The notes beneath the pieces are model-generated. The model worked only from the letters and a program-made list of their open reading frames with translations. It had not been told where the DNA came from and searched no databases. From JAFIEN01 sp051859505 (GTDB lineage Bacteria; Pseudomonadota; Alphaproteobacteria; Rhodobacterales; Rhodobacteraceae): 64,000 nt of DNA. The stretch is taken from the NCBI GenBank assembly GCA_051859505.1, contig JBHYFN010000009.1:1-64000 (forward strand), read 5' to 3'. The translations under genes and the position numbers were made by a program. Shown here in pieces: positions 8,147 to 16,942 of this stretch; the stretch's first letter is position 1; every line of letters starts with the position of its first letter.

Positions 8147-9376
8147 GTGAAATCAAGAAACATCGACATTTGTACGCAACTTGAAGAGTTGATTCTCCGT
8201 TCTGGGGAATTTGAAAAACTCGAGCAGGAGTTGAACTATTTTTGCCCATTTGAGGCCGTCGGGATGTTGGATCAGGAGATCCGTCATGCTCACTTTCTTG
8301 CCTATATTTTGGATCCAAACAGACCTCATGGATTTGGAGATGCGCTGCTACGAGAATTTCTGAAGGTTGCAACTTCTGGCAACCATAAGATCGCAGGCAT
8401 TCGACCACTTGATATTCACCTTCTGGGATTTGACGACGCCCAAATCATCCGAGAGAGAGATAGGATAGACTTAAGGATTGTGGTAAAGCCAAGCACACGG
8501 ATACCGGAAGGACTTGTTATTGCTCTTGAACTAAAAATTAACGCATCGGAAGGCCTGCAGCAATTGGCGGCATACAGAGACAGATTGTCCGCAATGTACA
8601 AAGGTTATAGGTTAGTGCTGTTTTATATGACAAAGGGCGGCGAAGAGCCAAGTCAGGAAAATAGGGAAACATGGTCTGCAGTATCTCTAGGGAAGGTGAT
8701 CGATAGATTCGCTGACTTTTCTCAAAAGGATCTCGGTTCGGACCTTGCAAGAGAAATGATAAATTCATACGTAAAGATGATGCAAAGGAGACACAACTTG
8801 AGCGAAAAGACAGATGCGACAGAGTATGCACAGAGCCTCTGGGTTCAGCATCCGGCTGCCCTTAAGTTCCTAATGGAAAATAGGCCTGAGACGGCGACCA
8901 CCTCGGCACTAGGAGCAATCTTTGACTGCCGCAAAGAGTTTTGCCGCTTGATTTCTGATGACACCATTAGTTTCTCCACGTCAGAGACTAGCTCTAAGAG
9001 AGAACGAGATGTCGTTCTTTACGTCACGCAGTGGAATAACTTCAATTTAGATGAAAAAGATTCTCCGCTATTTCGGTTAGTTTTGGACGGCGGGAAGGGA
9101 GAGTCCGAGATAAGATTGCGCTGGATGATATGGTATGGTGGAGATGAGAGACAGAGAATATATGATGCAATTGAACTTCCAGTAAAGTACAAATTCAAGC
9201 CGGGACGAACGCAGATCACTTCATTGAGTGTGAGTACGGAAAACTTCATAAGCGACTCGAGCGTCGAACCACAAACGTTCAGCACCGGATTTGCTGCGTT
9301 AGTTAGAGATTTTGTGACCGGGAATGCTAGAAAGTTCCATGAGAGCTTTCAGAAGGCGGAGTTGATCCAAAGATAA
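8147..9376 (+). CDS. PD-(D/E)XK nuclease superfamily protein (PDDEXK_4-like), AT-rich
   Basis: 409 residues starting at GTG 8147 with AGGGAG upstream, 37 bases after the helicase gene. The N-terminus has the family pattern EIRHAHFLAYILDP...HGFGDALLREFL, and the catalytic core is RDRIDLRI (about 104-111) then ALELKI (about 126-131) and a following GLQQLAAY. This is the D...ExK signature of the PDDEXK_4 family. The C-terminal half has no recognised domain. Codon use is AT-rich and unlike every gene to its left except the end of the helicase gene, which indicates horizontal acquisition. Tight spacing suggests one transcript with the helicase-nuclease pair. The substrate is unknown; defence or DNA processing is an inference. 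Confidence 0.8.
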   Translation: MKSRNIDICTQLEELILRSGEFEKLEQELNYFCPFEAVGMLDQEIRHAHFLAYILDPNRPHGFGDALLREFLKVATSGNHKIAGIRPLDIHLLGFDDAQIIRERDRIDLRIVVKPSTRIPEGLVIALELKINASEGLQQLAAYRDRLSAMYKGYRLVLFYMTKGGEEPSQENRETWSAVSLGKVIDRFADFSQKDLGSDLAREMINSYVKMMQRRHNLSEKTDATEYAQSLWVQHPAALKFLMENRPETATTSALGAIFDCRKEFCRLISDDTISFSTSETSSKRERDVVLYVTQWNNFNLDEKDSPLFRLVLDGGKGESEIRLRWMIWYGGDERQRIYDAIELPVKYKFKPGRTQITSLSVSTENFISDSSVEPQTFSTGFAALVRDFVTGNARKFHESFQKAELIQR

Positions 9377-9412
9377 AGACTATTGATCTCACTTTGCCTT
9401 CAGACCTTGGGC

Positions 9413-10378
9413 TCACGTTTGTGACCGAAGCATGTCCCTCAACTCCCCCGGCGCCACCACCTCCACCTGATCCCCCCAGCGGAACAGGTGCCAGCACATC
9501 TCGCGCAGGCCTCCGGCGCGGAAGCGGACCGTCAGGCTGCCGTCGGCCTCGTCCGTCATCTCCTGCGTCGGGTGGAACAGGAACCGGCGGGCCTCGGGGG
9601 CGGCCTCGGGGGTGAAGCGCCAGACGATGTCGCGGACCTCCTCCTGCCAGACCCCGAAGGACCGCTGCAGCCAGGCCGTCAGGTCGAAGCCCTCGGGGCG
9701 CACGAAAGCCTCCTGCAGCAGCGTGATCCGCTCGAACCCGGCCAGCGCGAACAGGCGCACCTCGCCCGCCCAGGCGCTGTGCGCCACAAGGTATTGCCGC
9801 CCCTCGCCCAGAAGCATGGCCAGCGGTCCGAGGCGGGCGTTGCGGCTGACCAGGCCCGAGGCGCGGGCGCGGTGGTCGGCCTCGATCCAGACGCCGGCGA
9901 GGATCGCCTCGCGCAGGTTGCGCAACGTCTCGGCCGGGATGCGCTCGCGCGGGCCGGGGCGCAGCGCCACGCCATCGGCCTCGAGCAGGGCGGCGATGTC
10001 GGGTTCCAGCCGGCTGCGCTGTTGCGCGGGCAGGCGGGCGCGCAGGCGGTCTGACAGCCGGTCAAGGGCCTCGGCCGTGGCCGGATCGCCTGACTGGCGG
10101 GCAAGTTCCGCGCCGCGGTGGAGGGCCGCGAGATCCTCGACCGTCGGGTCGGCCATCCGGCCCGTGGTGCCGGGCGGCAGCCGCCAGCGCTTGCGCCCGC
10201 CGGGTTCGGACAGCTCCTCGATCTGGGGAAAGGCGTCGCGCAGCGCATCGCGCATCCGTTCGGCGGTGCGGCGCGAGACGGCGAGGCTTTCGCCGATGTC
10301 GTCCAGCGACAGGCCATCCGCCCGGCCCTGCATCTGCAGGGCAAGGCGCATCAGCTCGGCATGGCGGGCATAGCGCAT
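9413..10378 (-). CDS. WYL-domain transcriptional regulator
   Basis: 321 residues from ATG 10378, chosen for AAGGAGA just upstream and the family N-terminus MRYARHAELMRLAL. A helix-turn-helix lies at about 23-50 (LSLDDIGESLAVSRRTAERM). A WYL-type ligand-sensing domain follows (GPLAMLLGEGRQYLVAHS), then the WCX-like C-terminus ending EMCWHLFRWGDQVEVVAPGE. WYL proteins commonly repress or activate defence and DNA-damage genes in response to nucleic acid ligands. It is convergent with the PDDEXK gene and 46 bases downstream of the AAA ATPase gene on the same strand, so the two minus-strand genes likely form an operon. Confidence 0.85.
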   Translation of the reverse strand: MRYARHAELMRLALQMQGRADGLSLDDIGESLAVSRRTAERMRDALRDAFPQIEELSEPGGRKRWRLPPGTTGRMADPTVEDLAALHRGAELARQSGDPATAEALDRLSDRLRARLPAQQRSRLEPDIAALLEADGVALRPGPRERIPAETLRNLREAILAGVWIEADHRARASGLVSRNARLGPLAMLLGEGRQYLVAHSAWAGEVRLFALAGFERITLLQEAFVRPEGFDLTAWLQRSFGVWQEEVRDIVWRFTPEAAPEARRFLFHPTQEMTDEADGSLTVRFRAGGLREMCWHLFRWGDQVEVVAPGELRDMLRSQT

Positions 10379-10424
10379 CGGCGGCTCTCCTTGCCGGAAG
10401 GATGCCCGCGGGGGGCGGCCCATA

Positions 10425-12458
10425 TCAAGCCGCGCGAAAGCCCGCCGGGGCGCGGGCGCCGGGCCTGGCCGCCTGTTCGCGGGCGAGTTCCGACAGAAGC
10501 GCCTCGGCCCCCGCGATCCCCAGAAGCCGCGCCCGCCGCGCGACGCTGGCAAAGTCGCCGGGCGTGAGCAGGTCGAGCGCGGCAAGGCCCCTGGGTGGCT
10601 CGACCCCGAAGAACCGCCGGAAGCACGCCGCGCGCTGCCCCTCGTCCAGCGGCAGGAACGTCAGGCGCAGGCCGAAGCGGCGCAGCGAGGCCGGGTCGAG
10701 CCTTTCGGCCAGATTGGTCGTGCAGGCGAAGGGCAGCGGATGCGCCTCCATCCAGGTCAGCATCTCGTTGACCTGGCTCACCTCCCACCGGCGATGGGCC
10801 CCCTCGCGCGAGGACAGGAGCGTATCCGCCTCGTCGAGGATCAGGAAGGCGCCGGTGTCGCGCGCCTCGGCAAAGGCCTCGGCGATGTTGCGCTCGGTTC
10901 CGCCGATATAGGGGTCGAGCAGGTCCGAGGCGCGCCTTTCCAGCACCTCCATCCCCATGCGCCCGGCCAGGTGGCGGGCATAGGCGCTCTTGCCGGTGCC
11001 GGGCGGGCCGGTGAGGCAGAGCGAGGCCCCCGGCATGGGGCCTGCACCGGCAAGCCGGTCGGCGAGTGCGGCAAGGTCGTGGTCGGCATTGGCCAGCGTC
11101 GGGTCGAAGTCTGGGCCTGCCTCTGGCCCCGGGCTGATCGGCGCCCGGCCGCGATTCACCGCGCGCGACAGGGCTTCGGCGGCAAGTCGCACCTCGGCGA
11201 TCCCGCCGCCCGCCAGCCGCGCTGCACGCAGCGCGCTGTCGGCAAGCGCCGGGGCCTCGGACAGGCTGCGGGCAAGGCGCGCGCAATCCTCGGGCGCGAG
11301 CGGCATCCCGTGGGCACGCGACAACCGCTGCCAGACCCGCGCGCGGACGGGGGCGGGCGGGGTGCGCAGCGTCAGGGTGAAGGTGATCCGCCGCATCAGG
11401 GCCGGGTCGCAGGCGGCGATGTCGTTCGTGGTCCAGAGCGTGGGGACGGCATTGCCCTCGACCAGGCGGTTCATGTGGACCTTCGACCCGCCGCGCGAGA
11501 CGGCACCGAACAGGGGATGGGGGGCGGGAAACAGGTCTTCCATCTCGTCGAACAGGATCAGGCTGCGCCCCTGCCCGGACAGAAGCCGCTGGCCCAGCCG
11601 AAGCTGCTGCAGCCGCTCGTTCCGGGTGGGTTCGTCGCCATCGTCATCGGCCTCGCCCACGGCATGCAGACGGGCGTCGAGGCGCGCGGCAAGAACCTTG
11701 CAGAACTCGGTCTTGCCGGTGCCCGGCGCGCCGTGCAGCAGGATGTTCACGCCCGCAATCCGCCCCGCAAGCGCGCCCTGAAGCAGCTGCAGGGCGAAGT
11801 CTCGCCCGGGGCCCAGATGGGCGAAATCCTCCCACCCCACATCGGGCGGCGCGGGCAGGGTGAAGAGACGCTCAAGGATCTCCTCGACCGCCTTCGCCGG
11901 CACATCGAGCGCGGACAGAAGCCGGGCCGAGGGCGACAGGCCCAGCCCGTGACAGGCCGGGCTTTCCCGCCGCAAAAGGCCCGAGGTCGCCAGCCGCGCG
12001 CCGGGGTGCAGGGCACGGGCCACGACCCGCCCCGCCAGCCCGGTCAGGACGGTGACCACCTCCTCGAGGCTCATTCGCGCATCGTCGGTCAGGTTGTCGC
12101 ACAGCGTCTTGAGCGGATCGGACCGCTCGGCCCGGACAGCAAGGGCGAAGATCTGCGTCTCGGCCTCGGTCAGGCGCAGATGCGCAGCCAGAAGGCGGGC
12201 ATTGCGCTCGAGCGTGTCGGGGCGCGCGCGGGCCGATCGCGTGGCGCCGTTGGCCAGCCGGGCGCGGAGGTCGGCCCAGAGGTCGGGCGCAAGGCCCCGC
12301 CCGGTGGCAAGGCAGGTCTCGGGATCCCAGGCGAAGCCCAGGTCATGGCGTTCCGCCCAGTCGGACAGGCGATCGGCGACGATGCTGCGGGCGGAATGAC
12401 GCCGGGCAAGACGGTCGGCAAGGCGGAGGAGAAGGGCGCGTTCGTAGCTGTTGGTCAT
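10425..12458 (-). CDS. Tandem AAA+ ATPase (two AAA modules)
   Basis: 677 residues. An N-terminal helical region of about 200 residues precedes AAA module 1, with Walker A GAPGTGKT (243-250), Walker B LILFDEME (300-307) and sensor TTND (343-346). AAA module 2 has Walker A GPPGTGKS (484-491), Walker B FLILDEAD (538-545), sensor CTTNL and an arginine-finger-like RRFG near 593-596. Both modules look catalytically intact, which suggests a hexameric remodelling machine. No protease or nuclease domain is fused. A WYL regulator follows in the same direction. Function is unknown; similar ATP-binding proteins sit in accessory regions of many proteobacteria. Confidence 0.8.
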   Translation of the reverse strand: MTNSYERALLLRLADRLARRHSARSIVADRLSDWAERHDLGFAWDPETCLATGRGLAPDLWADLRARLANGATRSARARPDTLERNARLLAAHLRLTEAETQIFALAVRAERSDPLKTLCDNLTDDARMSLEEVVTVLTGLAGRVVARALHPGARLATSGLLRRESPACHGLGLSPSARLLSALDVPAKAVEEILERLFTLPAPPDVGWEDFAHLGPGRDFALQLLQGALAGRIAGVNILLHGAPGTGKTEFCKVLAARLDARLHAVGEADDDGDEPTRNERLQQLRLGQRLLSGQGRSLILFDEMEDLFPAPHPLFGAVSRGGSKVHMNRLVEGNAVPTLWTTNDIAACDPALMRRITFTLTLRTPPAPVRARVWQRLSRAHGMPLAPEDCARLARSLSEAPALADSALRAARLAGGGIAEVRLAAEALSRAVNRGRAPISPGPEAGPDFDPTLANADHDLAALADRLAGAGPMPGASLCLTGPPGTGKSAYARHLAGRMGMEVLERRASDLLDPYIGGTERNIAEAFAEARDTGAFLILDEADTLLSSREGAHRRWEVSQVNEMLTWMEAHPLPFACTTNLAERLDPASLRRFGLRLTFLPLDEGQRAACFRRFFGVEPPRGLAALDLLTPGDFASVARRARLLGIAGAEALLSELAREQAARPGARAPAGFRAA

Positions 12459-12597
12459 GTGGGCTCCGGTTTGTTGGTCCTTCTTCTACAGGGCCAACAC
12501 GTCAGAACCGGACGTATACGCGTGGAGGTGCCGCCTGCACTGAACGCCGGACGGGCTGTGGCGGACGGGGAACTGTCGCTGCCCTCGCACGGGTCAG

Positions 12598-13050
12598 ACG
12601 GCTGAAAGGGTTGGCGGTGCGGGTTGTTGCCCGTGCCCTCCATGCGCAGGCGGCGCGGTGCGGCTGTCAGAGACCCCAGGGCGGCTTGTGGTGGCAGAGG
12701 GGATCGAGACGGGTCCGAGCCTTCTGTCGGGCCTGTTGCCCGATCCCGCAACTGTCTGGGCGGCGCTGCGGGCGGTGCTTGAGGCCCACGTCGGGCGCGA
12801 GGTCGCCCAATTACAGGCGCATGAGCTGAAAAATGCAAAGCTGCGGCGCGTCATTTGCGGAGCCAAGACCCGGAAGGGCACCACATGCCGCAACAAGAGC
12901 GAACCGGGCAAGCGGCGGTGCAAGTTTCACGGCGGGAAAAGCACCGGGCCGCGAACGGCAGAAGGCCGGGCCAGGATTGCAGAGGCGCAGCGAAGGCGGT
13001 GGGCACGTGACCAATGCACAGCGACGGAGGCCGATCCCTGCCCAAGTTGA
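12598..13050 (+). pseudogene. Toprim-primase scrap joined to an HGGxSTG-domain protein (phage/plasmid remnant)
   Basis: The open frame from about 12598 to the TGA at 13048 first reads GGAVRLSETPGRLVVAEGIET, the conserved start of the Toprim domain of phage/plasmid-type primases, but the rest of that domain is missing. After LEAHVGREVAQLQ it continues as a small basic protein with CGAKTRKGTTCRNK and HGGKSTGPRTAEGRARI, the HGGxSTG family found in phages and gene-transfer regions. A GTG at 12658 could start a 130-residue product. The primase part has no start, catalytic zinc finger or C-terminus, so it is a fragment. The HGGxSTG half may still be expressed. Confidence 0.6.
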
Positions 13051-13148
13051 TCAAGTGAGTTGTCGCGAAAGGCCTGGTGATCCATGGTTGAACGTAGCGT
13101 CAAATAGAATCGTTGCCTGATCAATTTGGGCGCGGCAAGCTTGCACCC

Positions 13149-13811
13149 ATGCGCTACATCCTCTTTAGTTTGGTACTTGTGAACCCCACGTATCTGGTCG
13201 CTGAGGGCTTCGCTTTTTACGTATGTCAACTCGACTTAGCACGCGAGAGTCGCCCCACTGTTTTGGCATTTCACGATGATGGTGAGGGCAACGTACGTGA
13301 CCTTGCCCGATTGTCAGCCAGTGTAACCCGCTTCGAAGAGGATGGCTTCATAAGTGTCCAAGGCGGCATAGTTATCCGGCTTAAGGCACCAGAGGTCAGT
13401 GTTTTGTATGCTGACGGGTCGGTAACGGGAACATGCTCTGACTTCACTTCTCAAGTGCAAGAACTTCTGATGCGCGCACGTTCGGTCGATGTCGAAGGGT
13501 CAAGTCTGGTGGAGCGGGAATTGCAGATGGCACTGACCCAAGAACAAGCGCTGACCTTGGAGCAGCGGCGGCAGGTCGCGCTTCTTAATGCGCACGTGTC
13601 CTATTTGCAGCATGAAATCGAAACTCTGCAGACCTTGCTGACTCTCGCCGAAGAGGCGGATGCAGAGGCGCAGGTCCAGATCCAGCAGCTTTCCTCGCAG
13701 ATCAACACGGCCCTGGCCCGCGCCCTAGAGGCAGAACGGCGCATAGGCGACCTTGAACGGGCCGAGCGCGAGCGGCTTGAGGCCGAGGCGGCAGCGGCAG
13801 CCACAGAATAA
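13149..13811 (+). CDS. Hypothetical exported protein with C-terminal coiled coil
   Basis: 220 residues from ATG 13149, chosen because it begins with a signal-peptide-like stretch (MRYILFSLVLVNPTYLVA) directly. A globular part of about 100 residues contains two cysteines (C25-like YVCQLD and GTCSDF) that could form a disulfide. From about residue 120 onward the chain is a long heptad-rich coiled coil (QMALTQEQALTLEQRRQ ... EAERRIGDLERAERERLEAE). No family is recognised. Composition is less GC-rich than the flanks and it lies between phage debris and a tRNA gene, suggesting an acquired segment. No strong ribosome site is seen. Confidence 0.6.
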   Translation: MRYILFSLVLVNPTYLVAEGFAFYVCQLDLARESRPTVLAFHDDGEGNVRDLARLSASVTRFEEDGFISVQGGIVIRLKAPEVSVLYADGSVTGTCSDFTSQVQELLMRARSVDVEGSSLVERELQMALTQEQALTLEQRRQVALLNAHVSYLQHEIETLQTLLTLAEEADAEAQVQIQQLSSQINTALARALEAERRIGDLERAERERLEAEAAAAATE

Positions 13812-13947
13812 GGCTCTTCGAAGTTCAAAGGTCTAGTTCGACCTTCTAGGAAGTGCGTTTCAACAGCCGTTTGGGGGACAAGGTGGGGGATACGTCGTTC
13901 AGCCTATCGCCCATCACGCTGAAAACAAAAGAAAAACGGATATAAAA

Positions 13948-14024
13948 TGGCGGACTGGGGAGGATTCGAACCCCCGACCCCTTGATTCGTAGTCAAGTAC
14001 TCTATCCAACTGAGCTACCAGTCC
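13948..14024 (-). tRNA. tRNA-Arg (anticodon ACG)
   Basis: A 77-base cloverleaf. Acceptor GGACTGG (14018-14024 on the minus strand) pairs with CCAGTCC, followed by discriminator G and an encoded CCA (13948-13950). The D arm is GCTCAGTTGGATAGAGT, the anticodon arm is TTGA-CTACGAA-TCAA with ACG in the loop, and the T arm contains GGTTCGAATCC. The acceptor is read as GGACTGG, not GCGGACT, because only that register gives a standard discriminator plus CCA. The T-rich stretch just past the 3' end (TTTTATATCCGTTTTTC on the minus strand) could help termination. Confidence 0.95.
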
Positions 14025-14100
14025 GCAGAAGAGTGGGGCGGATGTAACGCTGCGGTCGCGCGGTTGCAAGGGCTAATCGGCCCGCGCCAATGCCCCCCGA

Positions 14101-15501
14101 TCACTCGGCCGCCGCGGGCAGGGCGACCTCGGTTTTCGGCAGGCGGATCGCGAAGGTCGTGCCGTTCCCGTCCGAACTGATCAGGTCGAGGCTGCCGCCG
14201 TGGCCGCGCAGGAGCTCGGCCGCGATGGTGAGCCCCAGGCCCGCGCCGCCCTTTGTCGTTCCGCCCTGAAACGGCTGGAACAGGTGATCCCGCGCGCGCT
14301 GCGGCAGGCCCGGGCCGGTGTCGCGGACCTCGATCCACCAGGCATCGTCGTCTTCCCAGGCGCGCACGCCGATCTCGCCCGGTTTGCCAGAGGCCACGAT
14401 CGCCTGCCGGGCATTGCGGACAAGGTTCATCAGCACCCGGTACAGCTGTTCGCCGTCGGCGCGCAGGGTCATGGCGGCCGGAATGTCCTCGGCGAAGGAC
14501 AGGTCATGATCGGCCGCGGCCAGCCGCTCGCCGTCAATCACCTCGGCGACGATGGCCGACAGGGTGATCCGCGCAAGGGCGGGCGGCGGCTCTTCGGCCT
14601 TGCCGAAGGCCAGCGTCGCCTCGCAGAGCGACACCGCCCGGCTGATCGAGCCCACGAGCTTGGGCGCCATGCGCCGCACCAGCGGGTCTTCGGAGCCTTC
14701 GATCCGGTCCACGAAAAGCTGTGCCGAGGCGAGGATATTGCGCAGGTCATGGCTGACCTTGGCCACAGCGCCACCCAGCTGGGCCAGCCGTTCCTTCTGC
14801 CTGAGCGAGGCGGTCAACTGGGTCTGAAGCGATTGCAGCGCCTCTTCGGCCTCGCGCAGTTCGGTCACGCGTGCCTCGGGGCGGATGATCCGGCGGGCAT
14901 CCTCGGGCGCGGCGGCATAGCTTTGCATATGCCCGACGACCCCCTTGATCGGCTTGACCAGAAGCCCCCGCACGGCAAGGAACAGAAGGGCCGCCGTCAC
15001 CACCGAGATCATCGCCGACAGGATCAGGATGTTGATGCCGTAGTCGATCATCGCCGCGCGCAGCGGCCCGCTTTCCATCGTGACCTCGATCAGGGTTCCG
15101 CCCTCGCGCACCGGATTGCCGATCACGCGGATGATCCGGTTTTCCGGGTCAAGCAGCGTCGCCATGGCATCGCCGATCAGGACAAGCGTCGAGGGGTCGC
15201 GCAGGTCATAGGTCGCGTGAACCGGCCCCGGTATCGGCGAGGAAAGGGCAAGCTGGCGCATGTCGTCGCGCCGCAGCACGACGTTGAACACGCCGGCATT
15301 TGTCAGCAGCTCCTGTTCCAGATCGGCGTCTAGCTTGTCATCCGCCAGCACCGCCAGCGAGGCGATCTGCGCCCGCTCGAGCCGCAATTCCAGAAAATCC
15401 ACCCGGAACCGCGCCACCGAGGGCACAAAGATCATCACCTCGGCCAGCATGACGAAGACGACCGTCAGGATCAGGAACCGACCGGAAAGCGAATTCAGCA
15501 T
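14101..15501 (-). CDS. Membrane sensor histidine kinase
   Basis: 466 residues from ATG 15501. Transmembrane helices at about 9-29 and 155-177 enclose a periplasmic sensor region (30-154). A HAMP-like linker and coiled coil follow, then the phosphoacceptor H251 in AKVSHDLRNILASAQ. ATP-binding boxes are N (LVRNARQAI), G1 (DTGPGLP) and G2 (GGAGLGL), ending at about residue 450. No response regulator is adjacent, so it is an orphan kinase here. The gene starts 19 bases after the stop of the flavoprotein gene on the same strand, which suggests co-transcription with the oxidoreductase and TVP38 genes. The signal sensed is unknown. Confidence 0.9.
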   Translation of the reverse strand: MLNSLSGRFLILTVVFVMLAEVMIFVPSVARFRVDFLELRLERAQIASLAVLADDKLDADLEQELLTNAGVFNVVLRRDDMRQLALSSPIPGPVHATYDLRDPSTLVLIGDAMATLLDPENRIIRVIGNPVREGGTLIEVTMESGPLRAAMIDYGINILILSAMISVVTAALLFLAVRGLLVKPIKGVVGHMQSYAAAPEDARRIIRPEARVTELREAEEALQSLQTQLTASLRQKERLAQLGGAVAKVSHDLRNILASAQLFVDRIEGSEDPLVRRMAPKLVGSISRAVSLCEATLAFGKAEEPPPALARITLSAIVAEVIDGERLAAADHDLSFAEDIPAAMTLRADGEQLYRVLMNLVRNARQAIVASGKPGEIGVRAWEDDDAWWIEVRDTGPGLPQRARDHLFQPFQGGTTKGGAGLGLTIAAELLRGHGGSLDLISSDGNGTTFAIRLPKTEVALPAAAE

Positions 15502-15520
15502 CACCCATCCCGAATCTGGG

Positions 15521-16942
15521 TCAGGGAAGCCAGCGCTGCACCGCCCCCACGACCCGTTTGACAGTCGGACTGTCGAACAACCTGGGTGCAAAATAGGCGC
15601 TTGCGGCGCGTTTGTTAATCTCGCCCAGCGTCGGATACGGCAGAACCATGCCGGCGATGGCCGACATGCGCAGCCCAGACGCAAGGGCAAGCGCCCAGAT
15701 CCCGATCAGATCGCCCGCCCCCGGGCCCAGGATCGTGGCGCCGACGGGGCGACCGCCCGCGACCATGACCTTGATCCGTCCCTCTGCCCGCCCTTCGGCG
15801 ATGGCGCGGTCATTGTGGTCGAAACCGGCCGTGACAACCTCGAGCTTGCGCCCGTGTTTGCGGCGCGCCTCGGCCTCGGTCAGTCCGACCTGCGCCAGTT
15901 CCGGATCGGTATAGGTCACATGCGGAATGTGCCGCATCGTCGCCTTGGCGGGCAGGCCGAACATCGCCTGACGGACGATCAGCCCGGCGTGATAGCCCGC
16001 GACATGGGTGAACATCAGCCCGCCTGCCGCATCCCCGGCCGCAAAGACCCGCCGGTTCGTCACCGATCTGAGCGAGGGATCCACCTTCACGCCGCGCCGG
16101 TCATGCGCGACCCCGCCCTTTTCAAGGTCAAGCCGGTCAAGATCGACCGCCCGCCCGGCCGCGACAAGGAGATGCGTCCCCTCCACCGTCTGATCGCCAA
16201 GATGGACGCGGATACCGCCGCCCGGGCCGGGCTCGATCCGCTCGGCCCGAGCGCCCTCGAGGATGGCGATGCCCTCGGCACGGAGGTGCCCGATCAGCTC
16301 TGCGGCAAGCTCCGGGTCGTTCTGGCCCAGCGCCCGCGCGCCTTCGATCACCGTCACCCGACAGCCCAGCCGTCGATGCGCCTGCGCCATCTCGATGCCG
16401 ATAGGGCCGCCGCCGATGATCACCAGATGCCCGGGCCGCTCGCGCAGATCGAAGATCGTCTCGTTGGTCAGCACCTCGACCGTCTCAAGCCCCGGAATCG
16501 GCGGCAGGAAGGGGCGCGAGCCGGTCGCGATGACAAAGCGGCGCGCGGTCACGACGGTATCGCCCGCCGCCACTTCGCTCTGCGAGACGAACCGGCCCCA
16601 GTCCCGCAGGACACGCACGCCCAGCCCCTCGAACCGTTCCTGGCTGTCGACGGGGGCAATCGTCTCGATCACCCTGGCCACGTGATCCTTGGCGGCCGCG
16701 AAATCGACCTCGGGCGCGACGGGCGCCACGCCCATCGCCTTGCCCCGGCCCATCGCATGGGCCTGCTTCGCCGCCGCCAGAAGCGCCTTGGAGGGGACAC
16801 AGCCGGTGTTGAGGCAATCCCCGCCCATCCGGTGCCCTTCGATCAGCACCACATCCGCGCCTATCTGCGCCGCACCCGCCGCAATCGAAAGCCCTGCAGA
16901 GCCCGCCCCGATGATGCAAAGATCGACCTTGAGCCGGCTCAT
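15521..16942 (-). CDS. FAD-dependent pyridine nucleotide-disulfide oxidoreductase (mercuric reductase/Lpd-like)
   Basis: 473 residues. The N-terminus has the FAD Rossmann motif IIGAGSAGLSIAAGA, then GGDCLNTGCVPSKAL with redox cysteines C43 and C48. The NAD(P) motif is IIGGGPIGIEMAQAHRRLG, and FAD motif GDAAGG follows. The C-terminal dimerisation domain ends PYPTLGEINKRAA, where dihydrolipoamide dehydrogenases have a HxxPTxSE catalytic pair, so a lipoamide substrate is unlikely. The start overlaps the stop of the TVP38-family gene (ATGA at 16939-16942), indicating translational coupling. This pairing of a TVP38 membrane protein with a disulfide oxidoreductase is common in proteobacteria. The electron acceptor is unknown. 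Confidence 0.88.
   Translation of the reverse strand: MSRLKVDLCIIGAGSAGLSIAAGAAQIGADVVLIEGHRMGGDCLNTGCVPSKALLAAAKQAHAMGRGKAMGVAPVAPEVDFAAAKDHVARVIETIAPVDSQERFEGLGVRVLRDWGRFVSQSEVAAGDTVVTARRFVIATGSRPFLPPIPGLETVEVLTNETIFDLRERPGHLVIIGGGPIGIEMAQAHRRLGCRVTVIEGARALGQNDPELAAELIGHLRAEGIAILEGARAERIEPGPGGGIRVHLGDQTVEGTHLLVAAGRAVDLDRLDLEKGGVAHDRRGVKVDPSLRSVTNRRVFAAGDAAGGLMFTHVAGYHAGLIVRQAMFGLPAKATMRHIPHVTYTDPELAQVGLTEAEARRKHGRKLEVVTAGFDHNDRAIAEGRAEGRIKVMVAGGRPVGATILGPGAGDLIGIWALALASGLRMSAIAGMVLPYPTLGEINKRAASAYFAPRLFDSPTVKRVVGAVQRWLP

Noticed and set aside
13948..14024. Phage attachment-site duplication of the tRNA-Arg 3' end
   Set aside because: No second copy of the tRNA 3' sequence was seen in the window, so att sites cannot be claimed.
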